Shown: positions 7,494-15,169 of the stretch, in pieces
Layout of the letters: each line of letters begins with the position of its first letter
Position numbering within the stretch: position 1 is the stretch's first letter
Assembly (NCBI GenBank): GCA_002454425.1
Contig: DKIV01000026.1
Location: forward strand, 25,228-68,428
Length of the DNA stretch: 43,201 nucleotides
Reading direction: 5' to 3'
From: Sphingobacteriaceae bacterium UBA6709
GTDB taxonomy: Bacteria; Bacteroidota; Bacteroidia; Sphingobacteriales; Sphingobacteriaceae
The notes under the pieces: generated by a model
Seen by the model: the letters and a program-made list of their open reading frames with translations, nothing else
Told to the model about the DNA's origin: nothing
Database searches by the model: none
Position numbers and translations under genes: made by a program

Positions 7494-7952
7494 ATGATTA
7501 CGAAAATGAAAATGTCCTCCGCTCTCTTTGCGGCTGCTCTGTTTCTGGGATTCGGAGCTAACGCGCAAACAAAAAAAGATAACAACTTAACTGATGTTGC
7601 GCCTATAAAGAATTCATTGTCTTACATTTCGCAGCTCGAACCGCTGACGTTCAAGCATAGCGCGGAAAGCATAAAGATGTTTAACCTTCCGGGTGGCCAG
7701 CAATATGGCTTTAATGCTGAAGCCATGCGTCAGGTGATCCCCGGGGCGGTGAAAAGTCAGAAGAAGTTTATTCCTGCTGGTAAGAACAACTTTAAGACTG
7801 CCAACATGAATCAGGTAGATATGGAAGCCTTAATACCAATGCTCGTAGGTTCAATTAAGGAGCAACAGGCACAAATAGAGGCACTAAAGGCCGAAATACA
7901 GTCGCTAAAATCGATGTCAGCGTTACCCGCTGCCGATAATACAAGCAACTAG
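7494..7952 (+). CDS. Secreted S74-like (tail-fibre chaperone-like) protein
   Basis: This 152-residue protein has a Sec signal peptide (residues 1-24, ending GANAQ). The mature part resembles the intramolecular chaperone (peptidase S74) module found at the C-terminus of phage tail spikes and of Bacteroidota tail fiber domain-containing proteins. Matching features are the order I-x-LEPLTFK, a QYGFNAEAMRQVIPG stretch, the MNQVDMEALIPMLVGSIKEQQ helix, and a final coiled coil of QIEALKAEIQSL heptads (about 120-140). Here the module stands alone with no fibre domain in front. ATG 7506 is an alternative start. The 144-nt gap before it has no recognised promoter. It is followed by a very strong terminator. 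The family resemblance is by motif order only. Confidence 0.65.
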   Translation: MITKMKMSSALFAAALFLGFGANAQTKKDNNLTDVAPIKNSLSYISQLEPLTFKHSAESIKMFNLPGGQQYGFNAEAMRQVIPGAVKSQKKFIPAGKNNFKTANMNQVDMEALIPMLVGSIKEQQAQIEALKAEIQSLKSMSALPAADNTSN

Positions 7953-7959
7953 AAGGTAC

Positions 7960-8010
7960 ATAAACAACAAAAGCCGTTTCTCTTAGAGAGAAGCGGCTTT
8001 TGTTGTTTAT
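7960..8010. terminator. Long bidirectional terminator
   Basis: 24-nt arms (7960-7983 and 7987-8010) pair with a single G-T mismatch around the 3-nt loop TAG. The stem has an A-rich left side and a T-rich right side (CTTTTGTTGTTTAT), so it can terminate in both directions. It sits between the plus-strand gene ending at 7952 and the minus-strand gene ending at 8054. Confidence 0.9.
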
Positions 8011-8053
8011 ATACCTTGTGGCAGTTTACCTGGTAATACGGCTTTAATGTCTG

Positions 8054-8437
8054 TTAATCTTCGTAAAAAGCCTGTAAAGCGCCGAAGTAAACACCATCCC
8101 ATCCATCTACAATATCCTGGAAATCCTCATCCGGAATGTTCGTATGACGCAGTTCAACGGAACACCCCTGCTTATGTTCGTGCAACTTAATAGTCACCAA
8201 AGAGGGCTCCTCCTGTTCGCCAAAGTACCATTGCTGAACAATCTTTTTGTTCTCTTCAAACTCAATATTCTTGCCGGTGATACTACCTTCCCATAGCGAA
8301 AACTCAGAACCTGGCTCCGTAGACATCTCAGCTTCTTCTCCCGACCATAAATGTATCGTCAGGGGATTCGTCAGCGCCAGATACAGATCCTCCGGCCTAG
8401 CGTTAACAATATAATACTTCTTAAAATCTTTCATCAA
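8054..8437 (-). CDS. START-like / AHSA1-type (SRPBCC fold) protein
   Basis: This 127-residue cytoplasmic protein fits the activator-of-Hsp90-ATPase-like (AHSA1) branch of the START/SRPBCC superfamily. The N-terminal FKKYYIVNARPEDLYLALTNP is the typical first strand and helix. It is followed by LWSGEEAEMS and FSLWEGSITGKN, then QQWYFGEQEEPSLVTIKL, and a C-terminal helix GWDGVYFGALQAFYED. The family has a hydrophobic ligand pocket, but the ligand of this member is unknown. Two adjacent ATGs (8437, 8434) could start it. A good -7 box lies about 50 nt upstream. It is a single gene, closed by the shared terminator at 7960-8010. Confidence 0.75.
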   Translation of the reverse strand: MMKDFKKYYIVNARPEDLYLALTNPLTIHLWSGEEAEMSTEPGSEFSLWEGSITGKNIEFEENKKIVQQWYFGEQEEPSLVTIKLHEHKQGCSVELRHTNIPDEDFQDIVDGWDGVYFGALQAFYED

Positions 8438-8486
8438 TCTAAAAACAACATGCGGACATCCAAACAGGCTCCGCGCTTTTATGTTT

Positions 8487-8494
8487 CAAATATA
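8487..8494 (-). promoter_or_regulatory. -7 box for the START-like gene
   Basis: On the minus strand this reads TATATTTG, a full match to TAnnTTTG, about 50 nt before the start codon. The -33 TTG is not clear. Confidence 0.4.
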
Positions 8495-8602
8495 GCTCTT
8501 TGGCAGATGCATCGCTGTTAAAAGCTAACATTTATTCACGAGCGGAAGCTTTTGTCGCTACAGGCTCTCCACAATTTTTTATCTTAGCGGCATAAGACAA
8601 AT

Positions 8603-10771
8603 ATGAACCAGACCCGAGAGATTAAGAACTTTATCTTCAGTCAATACTTCGCCGACGGGGTACGCATATCTCTGGGAGTGTTGCTTCCCGCCCTGCTCTT
8701 TGCGCAGGCTGGGCACCTCGATACAGGCATCATTCTATCGCTGGGAGCCATCGGCACCAGCATTCCGGATAATCCCGGAGCTGTGATTTACAAGCGCAAC
8801 GCGATGCTTTATACGGTGCTATTCATGGGACTCATGTCACTCGTCACCGGACTGATAAACCAGTCGCCGTTCCTGCTTGGTCTGGAGGTATTATTGATGT
8901 CGTTTTTCTTCTCCATGTTCAATGTCTTCGGCAACCGCGCGGCATCTATCGGTACAAGCGCGCTGCTCATTATGATTGTGAATATTGACCGTGATTTCCG
9001 CATTGGCGAGCTTATGGCCTACACCGGATATCTTATGGCTGGAGGCATCTGGTACATGGGATTAAGTCTGGCAGTATCGCAATTCAGGCCCTACCGTATC
9101 GCTCAAAATACCCTGGGTGAGTGTATCGTCAATGTAGCGCAGTATCTGAGCATGAAAGCTGACTTTTACGATCTTAAGGCAGACCTTGACGCTACATATA
9201 ATAAACTTATAGATCAGCAGATCATAGTACACCAACATCAGGACAATGTTCGGGAGATATTATTTCGCAACAATCTCCTCACGCGCGATCAAACTAATAC
9301 GGGACGTTTGCTGGTACTGGTGTTCGTTGATGTCATTGACCTTTTCGAGCGGATGAGCATCAGCCATTACGACTATAAGCATATTCGCGAGCAATTCGCC
9401 GACAGTCCCGCGCTGGCCGAGTTCCACAATATTCTGAGCAATATCGCCGATCAGCTAACAGACCTCGGCGACGACATCAACGTTAACGAACGTCCACGTA
9501 TAAAGTATAACTTCCAGCAGCAGCTTGAGAAACTGAAAACAAGTATCGATGCTACTGAGAATAATTACCTGCTAAAGAAGATCCTCATCAACGTAAGAGT
9601 TATCGTCAACAGAATAAATACGATATATTCTTATTTTAACCACAAGGAACTCGCCTCGATAAACATCAGCAATGAGAAGGATCTAGGACGTTTCGTCTCT
9701 AATCAACAAATGGATCCCAAGGTGTTCATTCGTAATATGAGTTTGAAGTCCACTACTTTTCGCCATGCCTTGCGCGTAAGTATTGTATGTCTGGCGGCCT
9801 ATCTCATAAGTAAGCTGCTGCCTTTAGGGCATCACAGCTACTGGATCCTCCTCACGGTCACGGTATTGCTCAAACCCGGTTTCAGTCTTACCAAGCAACG
9901 CAATTACCAGCGGATGATCGGCACGCTTGTTGGCGGTATTGCCGGTGCGGTGATTGTTTACTACATAAATGATGAGGCCATTCGCTTCGCTTTTCTCATC
10001 ATCTTCATGCTAGGAGCTTATAGCTTTCAACGGAAAAACTACATTGTCAGCGTGCTCTTTCTCACCCCCTATATCCTCATATCTTTCAGTTTTATGGGAC
10101 TTAGCGACCTAAGCCTTGCAAAGGAGCGTATTCTGGATACTTTCCTTGGATCGCTTATCGCATTCATTTCCAGTTACTTCCTTTTTCCTTCCTGGGAATC
10201 ATATCAGATGAACTCCTTTATGCGTAAACAGCTCATAGCCAACTATCAATATCTGGCAATGCTTGCTGAGCGTCTTCGGGGGCTCGGCAAAGATGAAGTT
10301 GAATATAAGTTAAAACGTAAAGAAGTATACGTAAGCACCGCTAATATGTCGTCCGCCTACCAGCGTATGCTTTCAGAACCGAGGAGCAAACAAAAGAATG
10401 TTCGGGAGGCGAGTAAATTTCTAGTGCTCAATCATAAACTCTACTCATATGCTGCCATCCTCATTGCAACGGTCGACAATGGCGGGTATACAGATGTAAA
10501 TCCCATACACTTCAAGCTACTCCGGAAAGCGCTCTTCCGCCTTTGGGAAGCAATAGAATTACTAAAAACTACAGGAGATGATGATTTCAGGGAACCCGAC
10601 CTGCGCATGCCGACCCACGCGGTGAACGACCTTGATCAGGATGCTGACGATAAGCTTATTCGGGAGCAACTAGACTTCGTAAATAATACCGCCGCTGACA
10701 TCCTGGCGACCGCACGCCGATTTACAAACGAAACAGCGCAGGATGACACGCTAAGCACAGCAACAACATAA
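8603..10771 (+). CDS. FUSC family inner-membrane protein (YccS-like)
   Basis: This 722-residue protein belongs to the fusaric-acid-resistance-like (FUSC/YccS) family. Two membrane clusters are visible: residues about 18-165 (starting GVRISLGVLLPALLFAQAG) and about 385-515, containing HHSYWILLTVTVLLKPGFS, the characteristic FUSC signature with the K-P motif. Cytoplasmic helical regions lie between them (about 170-380) and at the C-terminus (about 520-722). The family is assumed to export aromatic or other small compounds, but most members are unproven. The typical AaeA-type membrane-fusion partner is absent. Its stop codon lies 3 bp from the stop of the convergent mgtE gene. Confidence 0.85.
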   Translation: MNQTREIKNFIFSQYFADGVRISLGVLLPALLFAQAGHLDTGIILSLGAIGTSIPDNPGAVIYKRNAMLYTVLFMGLMSLVTGLINQSPFLLGLEVLLMSFFFSMFNVFGNRAASIGTSALLIMIVNIDRDFRIGELMAYTGYLMAGGIWYMGLSLAVSQFRPYRIAQNTLGECIVNVAQYLSMKADFYDLKADLDATYNKLIDQQIIVHQHQDNVREILFRNNLLTRDQTNTGRLLVLVFVDVIDLFERMSISHYDYKHIREQFADSPALAEFHNILSNIADQLTDLGDDINVNERPRIKYNFQQQLEKLKTSIDATENNYLLKKILINVRVIVNRINTIYSYFNHKELASINISNEKDLGRFVSNQQMDPKVFIRNMSLKSTTFRHALRVSIVCLAAYLISKLLPLGHHSYWILLTVTVLLKPGFSLTKQRNYQRMIGTLVGGIAGAVIVYYINDEAIRFAFLIIFMLGAYSFQRKNYIVSVLFLTPYILISFSFMGLSDLSLAKERILDTFLGSLIAFISSYFLFPSWESYQMNSFMRKQLIANYQYLAMLAERLRGLGKDEVEYKLKRKEVYVSTANMSSAYQRMLSEPRSKQKNVREASKFLVLNHKLYSYAAILIATVDNGGYTDVNPIHFKLLRKALFRLWEAIELLKTTGDDDFREPDLRMPTHAVNDLDQDADDKLIREQLDFVNNTAADILATARRFTNETAQDDTLSTATT

Positions 10772-10774
10772 AGA

Positions 10775-12124
10775 CTACAAGAGCAGCTTGCTTGCCAGTC
10801 CTAATAGTAATAGGAAGCCGAAAACATCCGTAAAGGTTGTTATGATAATTGATGACGCAATAGCGGGGTCAATGCCTACGCGTTTAAGTAATAAAGGGAT
10901 GGATGCTCCCGTAATACCGGCAATCAGCAAATTGCCTGTCATAGCGAGAAAGATCACAAGGCCCAACATCCAGTTGGCATCATACAATACTGCTGCGATA
11001 AATACAATAAGGCCATTGGCGGCTCCATTGATAAGGCCGACGGTTAGCTCCTTCAGCACTGTCCGGTACGCCTGCTGATCTGTAAGATCGCTCAACGAAA
11101 TACGACGTACTGTTACAGCCAGGGCCTGTGTAGCAGCGTTCCCTCCCATCCCAGCGATGATCGTCATATAGCCGGAAAGAATTACGATACGGGAAATAGT
11201 AGGCTCAAAATATCTTATTACCGATGATGCCAGGAAGGCTGTACCCAGATTGATTACGAGCCAGGGCAACCTGCTCTTTACAGCATCCAGCCAATTACCC
11301 GAAAGTTGTTCATCCTCGGACACCCCGGATATCTTAAGGATATCCTCGGTATTTTCCTCCTCGAGTACATCCATCACGTCGTCAAACGTAATGCGTCCGA
11401 GCAAATGCATCTCTTCGTCAACTACCGGAATCGCCGTCAAATTATACTGCGACAGCAGCTTAGCGACTTCTTCCTGGTCTGTATGAGCTTTAACGTATAC
11501 AAAGTCCTCATTCACCAGCTCACGTATGTGTACGGTATTTTTCGACTTGATAATATCCTTGAGGGATACAATGCCTCGCAGTACCTCGTGCGAATCGACA
11601 ACATAAATGGTATAAAACTCCTCGATCTCTTCCGACTGCCTGATAATCTCCTCAATAGCCTCCTTTTTTGTTAGACTGCGGTTCACACGAATCACCTGCG
11701 TATTCATGCGGCCTCCCGCGGTATCCTCCTCGTAATTCAGCAACCTGCGGATATGTCGCGCGTCTTCATCGTCCAGATCACCCAAGATCTCCTGCTGACG
11801 CGCCTCTGGCAGCTGACTGATGATATCGGTAGCATCATCATAGTCCAGCTCCTCAACAATCTCCGAGAGCTTCTCGGGATGCAACTTATCAAGCAGCTTT
11901 TCGGGGTGTGTCTCCGCATGCATCTCTGCAATGACTTCAGAAGCAATTTCTGAAGACAAGACATTGATGATACGCTCCCGGGCGTCCTCATCCAGACTCT
12001 CGAAGAGTATAGCAATCTCGGAAGCGTGATACTCGTCCAGCAGCGCGCGTAACACATCGTCATCACCTTCCAGTGCTTGCCTGAACTTCTGAATATCGGT
12101 TTTATTTAGCTCGAATGATTGCAT
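10775..12124 (-). CDS. mgtE: Magnesium transporter MgtE
   Basis: MgtE is a homodimeric Mg2+ channel gated by cytosolic Mg2+. From ATG 12124 the protein has 449 residues, the usual length. It shows the superhelical MgtE N domain (residues about 10-130, with repeated acidic helices such as LDEDARERI and LDDEDARHI), a CBS pair (about 133-255, with VVDEEMHLLGRITFDDVMDVLEEE), the connecting plug helix, and five membrane helices (about 280-449). Conserved GMGGNAATQ and the DPAIASS-TTFTDVFGF ion-pore stretch are present. The earlier GTG at 12130 adds only two residues. The gene follows the WbqC gene on the same strand after about 105 nt. Confidence 0.93.
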   Translation of the reverse strand: MQSFELNKTDIQKFRQALEGDDDVLRALLDEYHASEIAILFESLDEDARERIINVLSSEIASEVIAEMHAETHPEKLLDKLHPEKLSEIVEELDYDDATDIISQLPEARQQEILGDLDDEDARHIRRLLNYEEDTAGGRMNTQVIRVNRSLTKKEAIEEIIRQSEEIEEFYTIYVVDSHEVLRGIVSLKDIIKSKNTVHIRELVNEDFVYVKAHTDQEEVAKLLSQYNLTAIPVVDEEMHLLGRITFDDVMDVLEEENTEDILKISGVSEDEQLSGNWLDAVKSRLPWLVINLGTAFLASSVIRYFEPTISRIVILSGYMTIIAGMGGNAATQALAVTVRRISLSDLTDQQAYRTVLKELTVGLINGAANGLIVFIAAVLYDANWMLGLVIFLAMTGNLLIAGITGASIPLLLKRVGIDPAIASSIIITTFTDVFGFLLLLGLASKLLL

Positions 12125-12229
12125 ATGCACCTAAGATAATAATTGACACCAGCGCAGCGGGTACTACCGTTTATATTTAACGCATAAATAACAATATCGT
12201 TGAGTCAGCAACCATCTTTACCTAAACGA

Positions 12230-12835
12230 TCATAGATAGCTACCGCTTTGTGGCCCCTGATTAAATAAGAGGTCGACGATACTTAGGCCCGGAATAAAGC
12301 CCGCGCGCTCCTCGAACACCTGGAAATAAGGTTTAAAATTACGCTCACTACCTTTCTTTGGGTGTATAGTTCCTCTGTAATCCGCGCGATCATCGTAATG
12401 CTGTTCATAGCTTTCGGTAAAGCCGGAAGCACTCTTCATTTTCAACAAACGCGTTATCAGCGTAAATAGCTCATAGTTGTAATCGAACAGAAACTTCCAC
12501 TGCTTATTATAAAACGGGGCGAAGTCATCCTCATAATATTCAAAATATGCTGAACGACGGTAAGACGTTTGCAAGCTCATCCAATGCAGACGTTGCCAGT
12601 CGAAGTCGTAACTGATACGTACATCCTTCACCTTAGTATGTACCTTAGAACCCTTAACTACGGGTACTACCAACGCGAGACTTCCCTGCGGGGAATAAAT
12701 CAGAGCCCGATTCCGGTATGTCTGCTTCGGAAAATGCTCCTCACGTTCAATAAAAAACTCATCATATCGCTTCAACTCCGAAAACAGCTCGATAGCAGGA
12801 AGATAAAATAACGGAAATATTGCTCCTTTATCCAT
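12230..12835 (-). CDS. WbqC family protein
   Basis: This 201-residue soluble protein matches the WbqC-like family, widespread in Bacteroidota and named from an O-antigen locus, with unknown biochemical function. Characteristic features are the N-terminal PLFYLPAIELF (the family's conserved Y-LP-I start), YRNRALIYSPQG near residue 45, LVVPVVKG, and the segment DWQRLHWMSLQTSYRRSAYFEYYEDDFAPFY. The last matches the W-x2-H-x5-Y-x-P-F-type core of the family. It is divergent from the acyltransferase/glycosyltransferase pair starting at 12889, which would fit a shared envelope-glycan role, but this is only positional evidence. Confidence 0.8.
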   Translation of the reverse strand: MDKGAIFPLFYLPAIELFSELKRYDEFFIEREEHFPKQTYRNRALIYSPQGSLALVVPVVKGSKVHTKVKDVRISYDFDWQRLHWMSLQTSYRRSAYFEYYEDDFAPFYNKQWKFLFDYNYELFTLITRLLKMKSASGFTESYEQHYDDRADYRGTIHPKKGSERNFKPYFQVFEERAGFIPGLSIVDLLFNQGPQSGSYL

Positions 12836-12852
12836 GGTAAATACTATGTTTG
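12820..12852 (+). promoter_or_regulatory. Promoter of the acyltransferase-glycosyltransferase pair
   Basis: TTG (12820-12822), 22 nt, then TATGTTTG (12845-12852) fits the Bacteroidetes promoter with a slightly long spacer. The expected start is near 12859, about 30 nt before the ATG. The -33 element lies inside the divergent WbqC coding region. Confidence 0.5.
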
Positions 12853-12888
12853 TACTTAAATTCCGCGAAAATAACGATTAAAACACAT

Positions 12889-13788
12889 ATGAAGAAGGTT
12901 CTTTCAAGCCTTATAAAATATCCGCTATATCTACTCTCACTACTTCCCTTTCCCGTCCTCTACCTAATTGCTGACATTGTATATGTAATTATCTATTATA
13001 TTGTAGGTTATCGAAAAAACGTAGCACGTGACAACCTCAAAAACTCGTTCCCTGAAATGAGTGAACGTCGCCGCCGCGAGATAGAAAAAAAATATTTTCA
13101 CTTTCTGGCAGATATGATGCTTGAGTGCGTAAAGATGCTTAGCATCTCCAAAAAGAGCATCCAGCGGCGTTTTCACCTAAATAACCCCGAGCTCGTGAAG
13201 GGCTACCTTGACCAGGGACGGCCGGTGGTGATTGTCACCGCGCATTATGGTAACTGGGAATGGGGGTCCCTCAGTCTTTCTGCGTCCTACGACTACCCTC
13301 TCGTCATCATCTTCAAGCCGCAAAGCAATAAAGAGGCCGAAGCGCTGATGAATAAAGTACGCTCGCGCTTCAACGCGATTATGGTCGCCATGCGCCAGAC
13401 GCTGCGCACTCTGGTATCTTTCAAGGGACGGTCCTATTGGACGGTATTCCTGGGCGACCAGACCCCTGTACGCCATGAGGTAAATTACTTTACCACTTTT
13501 TTGAATCAAAAGACACCGGTTTTTTTGGGAACTGAAAAGATTGCAAAGATCACCAATGCTGTAGTAATATATAGCGTTCCTCTATTAGTGCGCCGGGGCT
13601 ACTACGAGGTGAACTTTGAGCTTATCACTGAGCAGCCGCAACAAACCGCCGAATTCGAAATCACAGAAGCTCATACGCGTCTGCTTGAAAACAGCATAAA
13701 TAACAGACCTGAATACTGGCTTTGGTCACATAAACGATGGAAGAACGCAAACTACAACCCTCATCATCAACAGGAAATCCTACAGTAG
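12889..13788 (+). CDS. LpxL/HtrB-type lysophospholipid (lipid A) acyltransferase
   Basis: This 299-residue inner-membrane protein of the LpxL/HtrB superfamily transfers a late acyl chain to a lipid acceptor, normally a lipid A precursor or, in Bacteroidota, possibly an aminolipid. The N-terminus has a membrane segment (residues about 10-40). The catalytic H-x4-E motif is HYGNWE (His-119, Glu-124), with FKPQSNKEAE near 145 and the GDQTP block (about 193). The ATG at 12889 is preferred to an upstream TTG at 12850 that lies inside the promoter. Its last 52 nt overlap the start of the glycosyltransferase gene in another frame, so the two are co-transcribed. Confidence 0.88.
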   Translation: MKKVLSSLIKYPLYLLSLLPFPVLYLIADIVYVIIYYIVGYRKNVARDNLKNSFPEMSERRRREIEKKYFHFLADMMLECVKMLSISKKSIQRRFHLNNPELVKGYLDQGRPVVIVTAHYGNWEWGSLSLSASYDYPLVIIFKPQSNKEAEALMNKVRSRFNAIMVAMRQTLRTLVSFKGRSYWTVFLGDQTPVRHEVNYFTTFLNQKTPVFLGTEKIAKITNAVVIYSVPLLVRRGYYEVNFELITEQPQQTAEFEITEAHTRLLENSINNRPEYWLWSHKRWKNANYNPHHQQEILQ

Positions 13789-14786
13789 CTGTAGTAATAC
13801 TTAACTGGAATGGACGTGCGTTCCTTGAGCGCTTTTTGCCCCTGCTTATTGAACGCTCCATGTACGAGAGTCTCCAAATCATCGTTGCTGACAATGCCTC
13901 CTCCGATGATTCTGTAAGCTTTCTGCGCCGACATTTTCCTTCTATAGGGCTTATAGAGAACAAGGAAAATCTGGGCTTTGCGGCAGGTTACAATGAGGCG
14001 CTGAAACAGGTCAATACCGACTATCTGATACTTCTTAACTCGGATGTTGAAGTGGCTCCTAATTGGATCGCTCCGGTTATTGCGGAGATGGAAAGTGATT
14101 CTAACATAGCAGCGGCTCAGCCTTTGCTTAAAGATTTTAACGATCGCCAACGTTATGAATATGCTGGCGCTGCGGGTGGTTACCTTGACATGTTTGGATA
14201 TCCATTCTGCCGGGGGCGTATTTTTGAAAGCATCGAAGATGACCATGGGCAGTATCAGAATACGGCCGACGTGTTATGGGCAAGTGGCGCGGCACTCTTC
14301 ATTAAGCGACAGGCTTGGCTGGAGGTAGGTGGCTTTGATGCCGACTTCTTCGCCCACATGGAAGAAATTGATCTATGCTGGCGTCTCCGTAATAAAGGCT
14401 ATCGTGTTATCTGTTGCCCTCAGGCAGTAGTATATCATATCGGAGGGGGAACCCTTCAATCTGACAGTCCTTTTAAGGCGTACCTTAATTTCCGAAATAA
14501 TCTCAGTATGCTCACCAAGAATCTTCCCACAGGTAGATTAGTGCCAATACTTTTTGCGCGACTGTGGCTCGACTTTATCTCCCTGCTCAAGTTTCTTGCC
14601 GAAGGAAAGTGGGGGCACGTGCGAGCTATCAACAAAGCTCATATGTATTTTTTCGCTAAGTTACTTCACAACTACCGTAAGCGCCAGTCCCACATTCCCA
14701 AGCATGTAAGCGGAATATTTGACATCAGCATTGTGTGGCAATATTTTGTAAAAAAAAGAAAGTATCTACGCGATCTTAAAATGTAA
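13737..14786 (+). CDS. Family 2 glycosyltransferase (GT-A fold)
   Basis: This 349-residue inverting glycosyltransferase resembles the rhamnosyl/galactofuranosyl-type GT2 proteins of cell-surface glycan synthesis. The N-terminal nucleotide-binding fold has VVILNWNGRAFL (19-30), DNASSDDS (52-59), the ENLGFAAGYNEAL segment and the DxD-like NSDVE (101-105). The acceptor-side motif is MEEIDLCWRLRNKGYRV (about 209-225), with the catalytic-base ED-like EID. The C-terminal part after about 270 is helical and may be membrane-associated. Donor and acceptor cannot be read from the sequence. It overlaps the acyltransferase gene by 52 nt and ends at a clear hairpin. Confidence 0.9.
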   Translation: MEERKLQPSSSTGNPTVAVVILNWNGRAFLERFLPLLIERSMYESLQIIVADNASSDDSVSFLRRHFPSIGLIENKENLGFAAGYNEALKQVNTDYLILLNSDVEVAPNWIAPVIAEMESDSNIAAAQPLLKDFNDRQRYEYAGAAGGYLDMFGYPFCRGRIFESIEDDHGQYQNTADVLWASGAALFIKRQAWLEVGGFDADFFAHMEEIDLCWRLRNKGYRVICCPQAVVYHIGGGTLQSDSPFKAYLNFRNNLSMLTKNLPTGRLVPILFARLWLDFISLLKFLAEGKWGHVRAINKAHMYFFAKLLHNYRKRQSHIPKHVSGIFDISIVWQYFVKKRKYLRDLKM

Positions 14787-14792
14787 TTTCTT

Positions 14793-14816
14793 TTGTCAGC
14801 GCCTAAGCGCTGACAA
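14793..14816 (+). terminator. Hairpin terminator after the glycosyltransferase
   Basis: TTGTCAGCGC (14793-14802) and GCGCTGACAA (14807-14816) form a perfect 10-bp stem with loop CTAA, starting 6 nt after the stop codon. Confidence 0.7.
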
Positions 14817-14909
14817 GATCTTGCGTAGTCGCCAATCTGAAAGGGAACCGGGTTTTCTGTAGAACTGTTCAATAGCATAAGGATAATTGTCTTTGCTAAA
14901 AAGGCCTAG

Positions 14910-14930
14910 TATCGCGATAAGCGATATTTT
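14910..14930 (+). terminator. Second small hairpin with T-run
   Basis: TATCGC (14910-14915) and GCGATA (14921-14926) are followed by TTTT. It is weak, about 120 nt after the glycosyltransferase, and may be a backup terminator. The rest of the 382-nt gap 14787-15169 holds the MFS promoter and no gene. Confidence 0.3.
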
Positions 14931-14968
14931 ACCATAACAAAAGTTTAACATAAGCTTAACGCTCGCCA

Positions 14969-15001
14969 TTGTTTAATATATATAAACATCATTTACATTT
15001 G
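14969..15001 (+). promoter_or_regulatory. Promoter of the MFS transporter with internal palindrome
   Basis: TTG (14969-14971), 22 nt, then TACATTTG (14994-15001). Between the two boxes lies GTTTAATATATATAAAC (14971-14987), an almost perfect palindrome with GTTTA/TAAAC ends, placed where an operator would block RNA polymerase. The leader to ATG 15170 is about 160 nt. The motif is seen; regulation is inferred. Confidence 0.45.
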
Positions 15002-15169
15002 TTAAACATACAACAACATTGGGAGATTGGAATGAATGGTGGACGAGAACTGAAAAGTTAGTTAGATAAGACGGAGAACATATTTCCATAAATAAGGTCA
15101 GAACATCTATAAATTTCCTTTCAACAATTGCATCTTTGATTGTCGACAGGCAAGTACGAAAAACAACAA

